DNA of 64,000 bases. Origin: CAWJPY01 sp963844865 (GTDB lineage Bacteria; Acidobacteriota; Thermoanaerobaculia; Thermoanaerobaculales; Sulfomarinibacteraceae). The DNA is taken from the NCBI GenBank assembly GCA_963844865.1, contig CAWJPY010000014.1:62001-126000 (forward strand), read 5' to 3'. Within the stretch, counting starts at the first letter, position 1, and each line of letters starts with the position of its first letter. Below are positions 43,201 through 52,710 of this stretch, piece after piece. A program made the position numbers and the translations under genes. Below the pieces are notes generated by a model. That model searched no databases. It was not told the origin of the DNA and worked only from the letters and a program-made list of their open reading frames with translations.

Positions 43201-43225
43201 GATCCGCTGGCCGCATGTGCGGATC
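43201..43225. promoter_or_regulatory. Inverted repeat before the DJ-1/PfpI gene
   Basis: GATCCGC (43201-43207) and GCGGATC (43219-43225) are perfect arms 11 bp apart, 17 bp upstream of the start codon, with a nested CCGCATGTGCGG near-palindrome. Spacing suits an operator for a dimeric repressor or a leader hairpin. Regulator unknown. Confidence 0.4.
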
Positions 43226-43342
43226 TGATTGTGAGTCGAGCCTAGAGGCTCTCCTCGTCTGAGCGAACCGGGCCCTCCCCCGCCTACGGCTCGGTACGAC
43301 TCCCAGCGCCGCCACCACGCTCCAGACGTACCATGGGCCTGC

Positions 43343-43690
43343 ATGCACATCGACGGCTACAGCTTCGGCCACATCCGCATCGACGGCGTCGACTACGACA
43401 AGGACGTGATCATCCTGTGCGGCGAGGTCATCTCGCCCTGGTGGCGGGACGCCGGCAGCCACCTCTTTGTCCCCGCCGATCTCCAGGCGGTGATCTCCGC
43501 GGCGCCCGAGGTGGTCTTCCTGGGCACCGGCAACTACGGCCGCGTCAAGGTCGAGGACGCCACGCTGGACGCATTCCGCGAGGCCGGCAGCGAGGTCGTG
43601 GTGGAGCGCACCGGCCCCATCGTCGAGCGCTTCAACCGTCTCGCCGCGGAGGGCCGGGACGTGGCCGCCGCCCTCCACCTCACCTGCTGA
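43343..43690 (+). CDS. Mth938-like domain protein
   Basis: A 115-residue protein of the Mth938/NDUFAF3 (DUF498) family: IDGYSFGHIRIDGVDYDKDVIIL, WWRDAGSHLF, APEVVFLGTGNYGRV and EVVVERTGPIVERFNRL follow the family beta/alpha fold. In mitochondria the relative NDUFAF3 assists complex I assembly; in prokaryotes the role is unknown. It is a stand-alone gene here, divergent from DJ-1/PfpI. The start has no strong ribosome site (TACCAT 8 nt upstream might be a -10). Confidence 0.85.
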   Translation: MHIDGYSFGHIRIDGVDYDKDVIILCGEVISPWWRDAGSHLFVPADLQAVISAAPEVVFLGTGNYGRVKVEDATLDAFREAGSEVVVERTGPIVERFNRLAAEGRDVAAALHLTC

Positions 43691-43764
43691 CCGCGGCGCA
43701 GGGCGTCACGGCCAGGGACAGGGCGGTCCTCTGGACGGAGGGAACCGGACGTCCAGCCCGCGGG

Positions 43765-45477
43765 CTACGCCAGGTTCATCTTCTCCAGGAGGCGGTGGAA
43801 GCGGGGGTCGTTGCGGATGGGGTCAAGGAATGAGTACGTCTTGATGGGCATGACGATGGGATCGCGCTCCTCGATGGCCCGGTCGAGGAGGCGCAGGACC
43901 TCGTCCCACTCCCCCAGCCCGACGTGGCCGAAGGCCATGGTGGTGGGTGGGACGTACCGTGACGCAGCGGCCTCCTCCAGGTCGCGCAGGATGCTCCGGA
44001 CCCTGTCGTGGTGCCCGGCGCGGCCGATGGGCACCATGCCGTACCCCAGGGTGAACGGGATGCCGTCGGAGAGCTCGATGGCCCGCTCCATCGCCTCCGC
44101 CGCCGGCGCCAGCTCTCCCTCCTGCTCCAGGCCCATGCCCACCAGCCAGTGACCGAGGAAGTGCTGCGGTTCCAGGCGGAGGATCAGGCGACCCTCCTCA
44201 ATGGTGCGCTCCGTCCGTCTCGCCAGGAGGGCCATGGCGCCGCACCACCAGTGGACCGTTACCGACAGCGGATCTCGGGAGAGAACCCGCTCCACCTCGG
44301 CCAGGCCATCCTCGACCCGTCCGTGGGGCAGCAGCCCGCTGATGGCGTAGCGGATGCGCACGTCCGGTGAGTCGGGGTCCAGCTCCCGCGCCCGCGCCAG
44401 CTCCCGGTCCACCTCGGGCCAGTTGTAGTCCAGCTCCTTGCGCAACATCCCCAGCAGGGCGTGCGTGTCGGCCAGGGACTCGTCCAGCTCCAGCGCCTGC
44501 AACGCGTACCAGGTGCTCTGTCCAAAGGCGTCGCGGGGCGGCGCCCCCCCGTAGAAGCCCAGGAACCAGTGCAGCTCGGCGAGGCCGTCGTAGGCGCGGG
44601 CGTAGGACGGGTCGAGGGCGATGGCCCGCTGATAGCGCTCCACGGCCCGTGCCAGCGCCTCGGGCGTCGCTCGGGCGAAGTGGTAGCGCCCCTCCAGGTA
44701 CGCCCGGTGCGCCTCCGGCTCCACCGGCCCTCGACGCCGGCGCACCTCGTGGTGGCCGAGGTCCGCCCTGAGCCGTTCCGCCACCACCGCAGCGATCTCG
44801 TCCTCCAGCTCCAGGGCGTCGCTGAGCTCGCGCTCGTAGCGCTCGCTCCACAGGTGCCCCCCGCGGGTGGTCTCGATGAGCTGGACCGTCACGCGCACCC
44901 GCTCCCCCGAGCGGCGCACGCTCCCCTCCAGGAGGCTGCCGGCGCCGAGCCGTTCACCGGCCTGGCAGGCGTCCAGGCCCATCCGCGCGACGGCAAAGGA
45001 GGAGGTGCGTGCCATCACCCGCAGCCCGTCGACCTCCGCCAGCGCACTGATGATCTCCTCGGCCAGGCCCTCGCACAGCGGATCATCTGCGGGATCGCCG
45101 CCGAGGTTGGCGAAGGGCAGCACGGCGATCGCCGTCAGCTCCCGCTCGGCGCCGTCGAGGCGATCCACCCGGGCTGCGATGCGGTAGCCCCAACCGCGCA
45201 CGGACTCTACGTAGCGAGGAGCCGTGGCGACGTCACCCAGCGCCTCGCGCAGGAGGCGAACCCGTTGGGAGAGGGTCTCGTCGCCCACCACCGCCCCATC
45301 CCACACCTCGTCGACCAGATCCTCGCGGCGGGCGAGCCCCGGCGCACGACGCAGCAGGGCCACCAGGAGGGCGAAGCTCAGGGGCGGCAGGTCCAGCGGG
45401 ACGTCGCCACGGACCACGCTCCCCGACTCGGCATCCACCACCAGGTCGGCAAGACGATAGCGCTCCGTCGGCACCAC
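43765..45477 (-). CDS. Winged-helix DNA-binding/TPR transcriptional regulator (CadC-like)
   Basis: A 570-residue protein with no membrane helix. Residues 1-105 are an OmpR/PhoB-type winged helix (YRLADLVVDAESGSVVR, LSFALLVALLRR, RLLREALGD, RYVESVRGWGYRI). Residues about 112-240 form a TolB/FlgO-like domain (IAVLPFANLGGDPADD, LAEEIISALAEV, LLEGSVRRSGERVRVTVQLIET). The rest is a chain of TPR-like helix pairs (YQRAIALDPSYARAYDGLAE, LELDESLADTHALLGMLR). This architecture is frequent in acidobacteria and gammaproteobacteria and often controls neighbouring genes. The divergent secreted protein gene at 45724 is the obvious candidate target. Confidence 0.88.
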   Translation of the reverse strand: MVPTERYRLADLVVDAESGSVVRGDVPLDLPPLSFALLVALLRRAPGLARREDLVDEVWDGAVVGDETLSQRVRLLREALGDVATAPRYVESVRGWGYRIAARVDRLDGAERELTAIAVLPFANLGGDPADDPLCEGLAEEIISALAEVDGLRVMARTSSFAVARMGLDACQAGERLGAGSLLEGSVRRSGERVRVTVQLIETTRGGHLWSERYERELSDALELEDEIAAVVAERLRADLGHHEVRRRRGPVEPEAHRAYLEGRYHFARATPEALARAVERYQRAIALDPSYARAYDGLAELHWFLGFYGGAPPRDAFGQSTWYALQALELDESLADTHALLGMLRKELDYNWPEVDRELARARELDPDSPDVRIRYAISGLLPHGRVEDGLAEVERVLSRDPLSVTVHWWCGAMALLARRTERTIEEGRLILRLEPQHFLGHWLVGMGLEQEGELAPAAEAMERAIELSDGIPFTLGYGMVPIGRAGHHDRVRSILRDLEEAAASRYVPPTTMAFGHVGLGEWDEVLRLLDRAIEERDPIVMPIKTYSFLDPIRNDPRFHRLLEKMNLA

Positions 45478-45723
45478 CCCTCCCGACGAATGCTCCCGTT
45501 GATCCCCCGAGGTCCCTTCACCCAGGAATCAGCGAGGATTCATCTTTGCTTCACCCGTTGCTCCCGACATCATCTCATATTTGCAGCAATGGTCGAAGAA
45601 CGGAGAGAACGCTCACCCAGGAGGGTCGCAGCCCCCAGAGCGGTCTCGCCATCGCCAACCGCGGGAGGTGGTCGTGGTGGTCGCGTTCCAGGTCACCCCC
45701 GCACGTCGCAGAGAGGAGACACC

Positions 45724-46290
45724 ATGAGCACGCAGGATCGAGTGCAGAATCACCCCTGGCGCAAAGGTTGGATGACCGCCGCCTCCGTCGCGCTCCTGCT
45801 CGTCGCCGTCGCCGGCCCGGTCGGAGCGGAGCGCCCCTTCCCAGCTCCACGGGGGGCGTGCGGAGTGGAGGGCACCTGGCTGAGCTCGGTGGACATCGGC
45901 GCCCAGTTCTTCACGCAGTACAGCGGCGGCGCGACCGGCACAACCGGGGCGATCACCGTGGAGTGGATCGCCTTCGACCCGACCCTGAACGGCCTCTTCC
46001 CCAACGCCGTCCGCGCCACCCAGGGCAAGGGGGCGTGGCATCAGCTCACGGCCACGACCTACCAGTACACGTGGATCATCTACGGCCTCGACTCCGCTGG
46101 CATCCCCATCTACGCGGTTCGGGGCAGCGGCACCGGGATCTTCGACGGCTGCGACACCATCGACTTCGACTACGTCATGGACATCTTCCCCTATCCTCTC
46201 GACCCGCTCGCCGACGAGCCCGTCGCCTGCCTGCCGGGAACGGGCTCCAAGGTGCGCATCCCCGTCGTACGGGTGGACTGCGAAGGCTGA
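45724..46290 (+). CDS. Small secreted protein of unknown function
   Basis: A 188-residue exported protein (signal WMTAASVALLLVAVAGPVGA). The body is beta-rich and aromatic: CGVEGTWLSSVDIGAQFFTQYSGG, WHQLTATTYQYTWIIYGLDS, and C-terminal DYVMDIFPYP with two more Cys (CLPGTG, VDCEG), so two disulfides are plausible. It resembles small lipocalin-like or choice-of-function exported proteins, but I recognise no family. GAGAGGAGA precedes the ATG. Divergent from the winged-helix/TPR regulator, which may control it; 45478-45723 between them has no gene. Confidence 0.65.
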   Translation: MSTQDRVQNHPWRKGWMTAASVALLLVAVAGPVGAERPFPAPRGACGVEGTWLSSVDIGAQFFTQYSGGATGTTGAITVEWIAFDPTLNGLFPNAVRATQGKGAWHQLTATTYQYTWIIYGLDSAGIPIYAVRGSGTGIFDGCDTIDFDYVMDIFPYPLDPLADEPVACLPGTGSKVRIPVVRVDCEG

Positions 46291-46341
46291 CACGGCCATG
46301 TCCGGTGCCGCGTACCGGCACTCTGACCTGATGGATACGGT

Positions 46342-46369
46342 GCGAGGCGCGCCCACGGGTACGCCTCGC
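46342..46369 (+). terminator. Terminator-like inverted repeat after the secreted-protein gene
   Basis: GCGAGGCG (46342-46349) and CGCCTCGC (46362-46369) are perfect arms with a further GCCC/GGGT pairing inside. It lies 51 bp after the stop with no T-run. The rest of 46291-46571 has no recognisable gene; TATGAT at 46479-46484 is a possible -10 for the LysE gene. Confidence 0.35.
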
Positions 46370-46571
46370 CTTCCGACGTCTCGGGCGCCCACAGTGAGCG
46401 GGGGCATTCCTCAGCGCTCGGGGACGAGAAACGCGGCGAAGTGGTGGGCACCGGCGACGGGCGGCCGACCCGACGAGTTATGATGCGACGGCTGCGTGAC
46501 ATTCTCCCTGGCATCGGGCGTGCAGCATGCCGTCGAGCCACTCCCCGTCGCCGCAGCCGGGCGCCCACGAA

Positions 46572-47186
46572 ATGCTCAGTTACCTGCTCTTCGGCTCCGG
46601 ATTTGCACTTGCCGCGGTCCTGCAGCCCGGCCCGCTGCAGGCCTTCCTGGCCTCGAGGGTCGCCGCCAGCGGCTGGCGGCGGACGCTTCCTGCCTGCCTA
46701 GCCCCCCTGCTCAGCGACATTCCCATCGCCTTGCTGGCCTTGCTGGTCCTGCGCGAGCTCCCTCCCCTCTTCCAGGAGCTCCTGCGGGCTGCCGGCGGGC
46801 TCCTCCTCCTGTATCTCGCGTGGATCGCCTACCGCCAATGGCGCAGCCCGAGCGAGGCCGTCGTGAGCGGGTCTGCTCCGCGCACCTTCCTGGAAGCCAC
46901 GCTCGTCAACCTGCTGAACCCGCACCCTTACATCGGCTGGACCCTGGTGCTCGGACCGTCCCTGATCGCGGCCTGGAACGAGCACGGCACCTACGCCGTG
47001 GCCCTCGTGGTCGCCTTCTACGGCACCCTCGTGGTCGGCCTCGCCGCCTTCATCCTCCTCGTGGGGACGGCCCGCTTCCTCGGTCCGCGCGGCCAGCGCG
47101 CGCTGGTCGGCGTGTCCGCCGCGCTCCTCGCGGCGCTGGGCATCTACCTGCTCGCGGTCGCCGTCGGCGGCCTGGCGGCGCCGTGA
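46572..47186 (+). CDS. LysE/RhtB-family amino-acid exporter-like membrane protein
   Basis: A 204-residue membrane protein with six hydrophobic segments. The N-terminus MLSYLLFGSGFALAAVLQPGPLQAF is the LysE/RhtB pattern (PGP in the first helix loop), followed by DIPIALLALLVL, LRAAGGLLLLYLAWIAYRQW and LLNPHPYIGWTLVLGP, the latter equivalent to the NPK/NPH motif of the family. Substrates could be amino acids or other small metabolites. An ATG at 46527 would add 15 hydrophilic residues; I prefer 46572 because it aligns with family N-termini. Convergent with the M28 peptidase. Confidence 0.82.
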   Translation: MLSYLLFGSGFALAAVLQPGPLQAFLASRVAASGWRRTLPACLAPLLSDIPIALLALLVLRELPPLFQELLRAAGGLLLLYLAWIAYRQWRSPSEAVVSGSAPRTFLEATLVNLLNPHPYIGWTLVLGPSLIAAWNEHGTYAVALVVAFYGTLVVGLAAFILLVGTARFLGPRGQRALVGVSAALLAALGIYLLAVAVGGLAAP

Positions 47187-47194
47187 GCTGACCC

Positions 47195-49454
47195 CTACCT
47201 CCCGAGCAGGGTCGTCGCCCGGTCCACCTGGGCGGCGTAGGCGGTCAGGACGTCGGCGATGCGAGCCTCCTGGGGCTCCACGTCGTCCCAGCTCCGCTGC
47301 TCGATGGCCTCGCGCACCCCGGGCAGGGTCTTGACGCCGTAGCCGGTGTAGAAGCCCGGGGCGTAGATGAGGTGCCGGAACCACGGCCGCCCCGGCAGCC
47401 CGTCCTCGGCGATCAGGGCCCGTTCGCTGGCCATCAGCAGCTCGTCGAGCGCCTTCTGCAGGCCCACCTCGAGGCGACCCGGGTCGGCCTGCGCGCGACC
47501 TCCCGTAGGCCTTCACGGTCGCCTCCAGGTGGGCCACCGCGTTGTCCAGGGGCGCGAAGTTGAGGTAGGGCACCGGCTCCTGCTCCGGCGGCGGGACGAA
47601 GGTCTTGGTCGGATCGGCGACGGCAGTGTACGTGCCGTTCGCCAGGAGCTGGTCGCGCTCGGCGGTCTGGGCGCGCTCGTCGTCGGCGAGCTTCTCCACC
47701 TCGTCGCGATAGTCGCGACGTGCTTCGCCATGGCGGCGGGGTCCAGCGGCAGCACGTCGGCGTCGGCGAGCCGCAGAGTGGCCCGTCCCGGCCACCTTGG
47801 CCAGCGCGATGCCGTAGGCGAAGTCCGGGTCCATGAAGCGCTCGAACTGGTCGATGGAGTCGTAGATGGAGTGGTACTGGCCGAAGTCCTCCTCGCCGCC
47901 GAAGCCGAGGTTCAGGGACGCGATGCCCAGGTGCTGCAGGAACGGCGTGTAGTCCGAGCCCGAGCCCAGGGGATGGATGGGCAGGTCGTGCTCGGTGCGC
48001 AGCTTCTCCCGCTCGTCCGGCTTGGCGTCGAGGATGCGCTTGGCGCGCAGGCGCTCCAGCACGCTGATGCCCTTCTCGGGGTCGGGCACGTCTCGCGCCA
48101 CCTGGTTGACGAAAGGCTCCAGGGAGTGGGAGCCGCCCACCGACAGGAAGCCGCGGGAGTTGCTGTCGGAGTTGATGTAGGCCACGGCCTTCGCCTCGAG
48201 CTCGTCGGCGTGGGTCTCGGCCCACTCCGTGGAGCCCAGCAGGCCCGGCTCCTCGCCGTCCCACGCGCAGTAGATGATGGTCCGCCGTGGGCGCCAGCCC
48301 GCCTTGACCAGCTGCGCCACGCTCCGCGCCTCCTCCAGCATCGCCACCTGGCCGCTGATCGGGTCGGTCGCGCCGTTCACCCAGGCGTCGTGGTGGTTGC
48401 CGCGCAGCACCCACTCGTCGGGCCGCTCGGCGCCGGGCAGCCTGGCGATGACGTCCCGGATCGGCTTGAGGCTCCAGTCGAAGGCGAGCTGGAGGTGGAC
48501 CTTCGCCGGGCCGGGGCCGAGGTGGTAGGTGATGGGCAGGGCGCCGCGCCACGCCTTCGGGCGCCACCGGGCCCGTCATGGCCGCCAGCAGCGGCTGCGC
48601 GTCGCCGTAGGAGATGGGCAGCACCGGGATCTTGGTCAGGGTGGGCGCCTCATCGAGGGGCAGCCGCTTGGCGTCTGTCGTGGCGCCGACGCCGGGGGTC
48701 AGCGGATCGCCGGGGTAGAGGGGCATGTCCTCCACCGAGCCGCGCTGCGCACCCTCGGCGCTGCGGTAGCCGCCTTCGGGGTAGACGTCGCCCTCGAAGT
48801 AGCCGTCGCTCACGGGGGTCGGAGTAGAGGATGCAGCCGATGGCCCCGTGCTCCGCCGCCACCTTCGGCTTGATGCCCCGCCACGAGCCGCCGTAGCGGG
48901 CGATGACGATCTTGCCCTTGACGTCGATGCCGCGCTCGAGCGAGCTCGTCGTAGTCGTCCGGCACGCCGTAGTTGACGTAGACCAGCTCGCCGGTGACGT
49001 CGCCGTCGATCGAGTAGGCGTTGTAGATCGGGAGCTGCTCCGCGGTCTGGCCCGAGGTGTGGTCCCCGGCCACGGCCGGCTCGGCGAGCGAGGCCTCGAA
49101 CTTCGTCGGGGCCACCATCTCCAGGCGCCGCACCTTGGGGGTCGGGAACAGGACCTGGAACTCCTCGATGCTGGGCTCGTACCCCCACGAGCGTAGCAGC
49201 CCCGCGATGTACTCGGCGTTGCTTGAGTCCCAGGCCGACCCCACGTGATGCGGGTGGGCCGCCAGGTGCTCCAGCCAGGTCTGCAGGTTGGCGGGGTCCA
49301 GGTTGGCGTCGAACCGCTTCTCGAGCTCGCGCTGCTGGACACTCGCGGCGGCACCGAAACCGAGCAGGGGCTGCTCCCCGGTGGCGCCGAAGGCCGCCGC
49401 GGTGGTCAGGACGAGGGCACAGGAGAGAACCGAAGCCAGGGCTGATCGCGTCAT
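47195..49454 (-). CDS. Secreted M28B metallopeptidase, glutamate carboxypeptidase II-like (multiple frameshifts)
   Basis: About 750 residues after repair. N-terminal signal (LASVLSCALVLTTAAAFG), PA domain (GELVYVNYGVPDDY, GKIVIARYGGSWRGIKPKVAAEHGAIGCILYSDP, EGDVYPEGGYRSAEGAQRGSV), peptidase domain with zinc ligands (VLRGNHHDAWVNGATDPISG, WDGEEPGLLGSTEW, GSGSDYTPF, YHSIYD) and a TfR-like dimerisation domain (LDELLMASERALI...). It cuts C-terminal Glu/Asp-type residues from peptides. At least six single-base indels between 47450 and 48960 break it; the ends are clean. Technical error is most likely. Confidence 0.87.
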
Positions 49455-49636
49455 CCTCTTGCCTCCAGGGGCCGAAACGGCCCGATGCAGTGTACCCCTC
49501 CCTCACTCCACAGGGAGCAGCGACAGTATCGGCGAGCAAGGGCAACCAGCAGCGACTGCGATCCGCGGCGGCGATCGGCGACGAGGAGGCGCCAGGTCGT
49601 CCGGGGCGCCACTCCATCGTCGTGGTAGGGTGAGCC

Positions 49637-51073
49637 ATGCGCGTCAGAACCTCTGTGAAAGCTCTCGCGGCCCTGGCGGCGGCCATGCTTCTCGCGGCCC
49701 CTGCCGGCGCCTCCGAAAAGACCGAGGCCACCGTCCGCGCCTACGCCGCCGGGTACGTGGTTCAGTTCACCTGCTCGGCCACCTTCGACGGCGGCAAGAC
49801 GCCGGAGCAGATCCGGGCCCAGGAGCTCACCGGCATCTATCCCATGGTTTCGGACATCGTGCGCGAGCTGCCCGCTCCCGACATCGACCTCGAGGCCACG
49901 CGGGTGAGTGTGCGCTACGACGCCGCCATGCCGCCGCGGATCGCCGTGTGGCGCCCCCACCTGGGCTGCGCCCAGCTTCCGGTCGGTGCGACCGTCGACG
50001 CAGCTCGTTTTCTCCCTCGCATCGACGACCTCGCCGCCCCCGACGCCGCTGTCGACGACGGCGCGCCGTGGCGCGCGCACGCGCCGGTGAACGGTCCTTC
50101 GGGCAACCCCACCCTGGACGCGGTGCTGGCGGCGGCCATCGAGGGCGATCCGAAGTACGGGGCCGACGCCGTGACATCGGCGGTCCTCGTCGCGAGCCCG
50201 CACGCGATCCTGGGAGAGCGCTACACGGACGGCTTCACTCCCACCACCTCGCAGCGCACCTGGTCGGTGGCCAAGTCCATCGCGGCCACCGTGATCGGCG
50301 TGGCCGTGCAGCGCGGCATCCTCGACGTCAAGGCGCCGGCACCGATCCCCGAGTGGCAGCGGCCGGCCGACCCCCGCAAAACCATCACCCTGGAGAACCT
50401 CCTCCACATGGCCAGCGGCCTCGACTCCAACCTGGCCGGCAACCGCACCGACCGGGTCTACATGGGCGGCGGCCTGGTCACCGACACCGCCACCGAGAGG
50501 TCGCTGGAGGCCCCGCCCGGCACGCGCTGGAAGTACGCCAACAACGACTGCCTGCTCGCCGTCCGGGCCCTCAGGGCTGCCACGGGCAACGACCAGGCCT
50601 ACCTGCGCTTCCCCTTCGAGACCCTCGTCTATGCCATCGGCATGACCCACACCAAGCTCGAGACCGACTGGGGGGGCAACTTCATCCTCTCGAGCCAGGT
50701 GTGGACGACGTCGCGGGACCTCGCGCGCCTCGGCCTGCTCTACCTCGCCGACGGCGTCTGGAACGGCGGCCGCATCCTCCCGGAGGGCTGGCGGGACTAC
50801 GTCTCCACCCCCGCGCCATCTCAGCCTCCCGCCGCCACCACCACCGGCCGCCGCCTTCCCGGCTACGGCGCCCAGTGGTGGCTCTTCAAGGGCTATGCGG
50901 GGATCCCGGACGACGCCTTCTGCGCCATCGGCAACCGCGGCCAGTACCTCATGGTGATCCCATCCCGGGACCTCGTCATCGTCCGCCGGGGCTACGACCC
51001 CGCCGGCGGCGAGGGCTTCAGGCCCGACCTCTTCGCCGCCGACGTCCTCGCCGCTCTGAGGAACAGCCCCTAG
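49637..51073 (+). CDS. Secreted serine hydrolase (class C beta-lactamase/DD-peptidase fold)
   Basis: A 478-residue exported hydrolase of the beta-lactamase-related (S12) family. Signal peptide (ALAALAAAMLLAAPAGA), an N-terminal region with two isolated Cys, then the SxxK motif as TWSVAKSI, ENLLHMASGLDSNL, the Tyr-x-Asn motif YANNDCLLA, and a C-terminal block GYGAQWWLF. Such enzymes may be esterases or D-aminopeptidases rather than true lactamases. A TAGGGT ends 5 nt before the ATG, with no ribosome site, suggesting a leaderless message. Its stop overlaps the convergent PQQ-propeller gene by 4 bp. Confidence 0.88.
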   Translation: MRVRTSVKALAALAAAMLLAAPAGASEKTEATVRAYAAGYVVQFTCSATFDGGKTPEQIRAQELTGIYPMVSDIVRELPAPDIDLEATRVSVRYDAAMPPRIAVWRPHLGCAQLPVGATVDAARFLPRIDDLAAPDAAVDDGAPWRAHAPVNGPSGNPTLDAVLAAAIEGDPKYGADAVTSAVLVASPHAILGERYTDGFTPTTSQRTWSVAKSIAATVIGVAVQRGILDVKAPAPIPEWQRPADPRKTITLENLLHMASGLDSNLAGNRTDRVYMGGGLVTDTATERSLEAPPGTRWKYANNDCLLAVRALRAATGNDQAYLRFPFETLVYAIGMTHTKLETDWGGNFILSSQVWTTSRDLARLGLLYLADGVWNGGRILPEGWRDYVSTPAPSQPPAATTTGRRLPGYGAQWWLFKGYAGIPDDAFCAIGNRGQYLMVIPSRDLVIVRRGYDPAGGEGFRPDLFAADVLAALRNSP

Positions 51074-52527
51074 CGCTCCCGCTCGGCCCGGGTCGTCCGC
51101 TCGCCCTGGAGCAGCTCGAGGGCGGTGACCGTCCCGTCATCGACCACGAAGCGAACCCGCAGGTCCGCGTCGCGGAAGATGAGCTCCGTGGGCGAGATGG
51201 CGAGCAGCCCGTACTCCTGGCCGCCCAGGGTCAGGCTCACATCGCCTCCGTCCGCGCTGACCACGACCACGCCGCCCGACGGCAGCTCGTAGCTGCCCGC
51301 CAGCCTCCCAGCCTGCGCGGCGGTCAGTGCGATGGGCTCGGGCTCGCCAGCCGGATCGTACGACGTGCCGCTGAAGGCGTACAGACAATCGTCGTCCGAG
51401 CCCACGAAGAGACGACCGTCCACCAGGACAGGAGACGACATGATGGCCGACTCGGCCAGCGTCCGCGCCTTCACCGCGCCCGAACGCAGATCGATACCGA
51501 GGAGGGTCCCGTCCCAGGTACCGAGGTAGGCGAGGCCGCCGGCCACTGCGGGCGAGGAGAACACCCGGGCGTGGGTGTCGTACCGCCAGCGCTCCTTGCC
51601 GGTAGCCAGCTCCACGGCCTGCACGAACTCCCCGTCCGAGCTGCCGGCGATGACCAGGCCGTGCGTGACGGCCGGCGAGGTGATCACCCACGAGCCCTGG
51701 TGGTCGGAGCGCCAGCGCTCCTTCCCGGTGGCCGCGTCGAGCGCGTACAGAAACCCGTCGCGGGCGCCGAACACCACCGTCCCGTCGGCGATCGCCGGAG
51801 AGGACTGCACCTCGCCCCGGGGGAAGTAGGTGTTCCCGGAGGTGTCGAAGCGCCAGCGCTCCTTCCCGGTGGCCGCATCCAGGGCGTAGAGGATGCCATC
51901 CATGCCCCCCGCGAAGACCACACCACCGGCCACCGCGGGGGTAGCGCGGACGGCGCCGCCGGTGGTAAACGACCACAGCTCGCTGCCGCTGGCGATGTCC
52001 ACCGCGTGCACGGCGCCGTCCCTCCCCCCATACACCGCCATGTCACCTGCGACGACGGGTGACGAGGCGTAGAAGTCCCAGCTTCGCGGGTCGCCCTCGT
52101 TCTGGACGTAGGGCACCCGCGGTCCCGCCGCCGTGGCCCACTTCGCCGCGCCGGTCGCCAGGTCCAACGCCTGCAGACGGCCGTCGTCAGCCACCACCAG
52201 CACGGTGTCGCCGCTCACCGCCGGAGACGAGGTCACCGGCCCCCCCAGCGAGGCCGTCCAGCGGATCCCGCCCGTGGCGGCGTCGAGGGCGTACAGCTTC
52301 CCGTCCCCGCTCCCGAAGAGCACCACACCGTCCGCGACCACCGGCGTGGAGCGTACCTTGCCGCCGGTGCATACCCGCCACTCCAGCTTCAGGTTGCGGA
52401 GACCCGGCCCCGGGTAGACCCCGGTGTGAGCGGCGTCCCCGCGGAACATGGCCGGCGGCGCTGACGCCACCAGGGTGGGAACGGCGGTGAGGATGAGAGC
52501 GAGGGACAGCTTCGACCATTGACGCAT
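51070..52527 (-). CDS. Exported PQQ-type beta-propeller fused to a DUF3471-like C-terminal domain
   Basis: A 485-residue exported protein: signal (SLALILTAVPTLVASA), then seven to eight PQQ-like blades with the repeating ...GxLYALDAATGKERWRF... pattern (LYALDAATGGIRWTA, LYALDAATGKERWRFD, LQALDLATGAAKW and others), as in BamB-type scaffolds; no quinoprotein-dehydrogenase residues are seen. After residue about 395 the sequence changes to AGSYELPSGGVVVVSADGG, TLGGQEYGLLAISPTELIFRDAD and VTALELLQGERT, which is the DUF3471 lipocalin-like domain normally attached to class C beta-lactamase proteins. The ATG at 52527 has GGAGGT upstream. Confidence 0.83.
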   Translation of the reverse strand: MRQWSKLSLALILTAVPTLVASAPPAMFRGDAAHTGVYPGPGLRNLKLEWRVCTGGKVRSTPVVADGVVLFGSGDGKLYALDAATGGIRWTASLGGPVTSSPAVSGDTVLVVADDGRLQALDLATGAAKWATAAGPRVPYVQNEGDPRSWDFYASSPVVAGDMAVYGGRDGAVHAVDIASGSELWSFTTGGAVRATPAVAGGVVFAGGMDGILYALDAATGKERWRFDTSGNTYFPRGEVQSSPAIADGTVVFGARDGFLYALDAATGKERWRSDHQGSWVITSPAVTHGLVIAGSSDGEFVQAVELATGKERWRYDTHARVFSSPAVAGGLAYLGTWDGTLLGIDLRSGAVKARTLAESAIMSSPVLVDGRLFVGSDDDCLYAFSGTSYDPAGEPEPIALTAAQAGRLAGSYELPSGGVVVVSADGGDVSLTLGGQEYGLLAISPTELIFRDADLRVRFVVDDGTVTALELLQGERTTRAERER

Positions 52528-52710
52528 CGGCAACCTCCGACGCGGGAGTCTACGTCATCCTGCTCCATCGACACCGCTCATGGCGAGCATCGGGAGCGGC
52601 GGCGCTCCCGCAAAGGCGTCGAACGCCCATGCCCGGAGCGATCCTCCACCGTGATCGAGATGCACCACCGGCACCCGCGCGCAGGCGGTCAGGAACCGCG
52701 CCACCTCGAG

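Noticed and set aside
49288..52062. Long open frame (924 codons) on the plus strand
   Set aside because: It runs through the serine hydrolase gene in another frame and antisense to the propeller gene; the translation is Arg/Pro/His-rich with no family motif.
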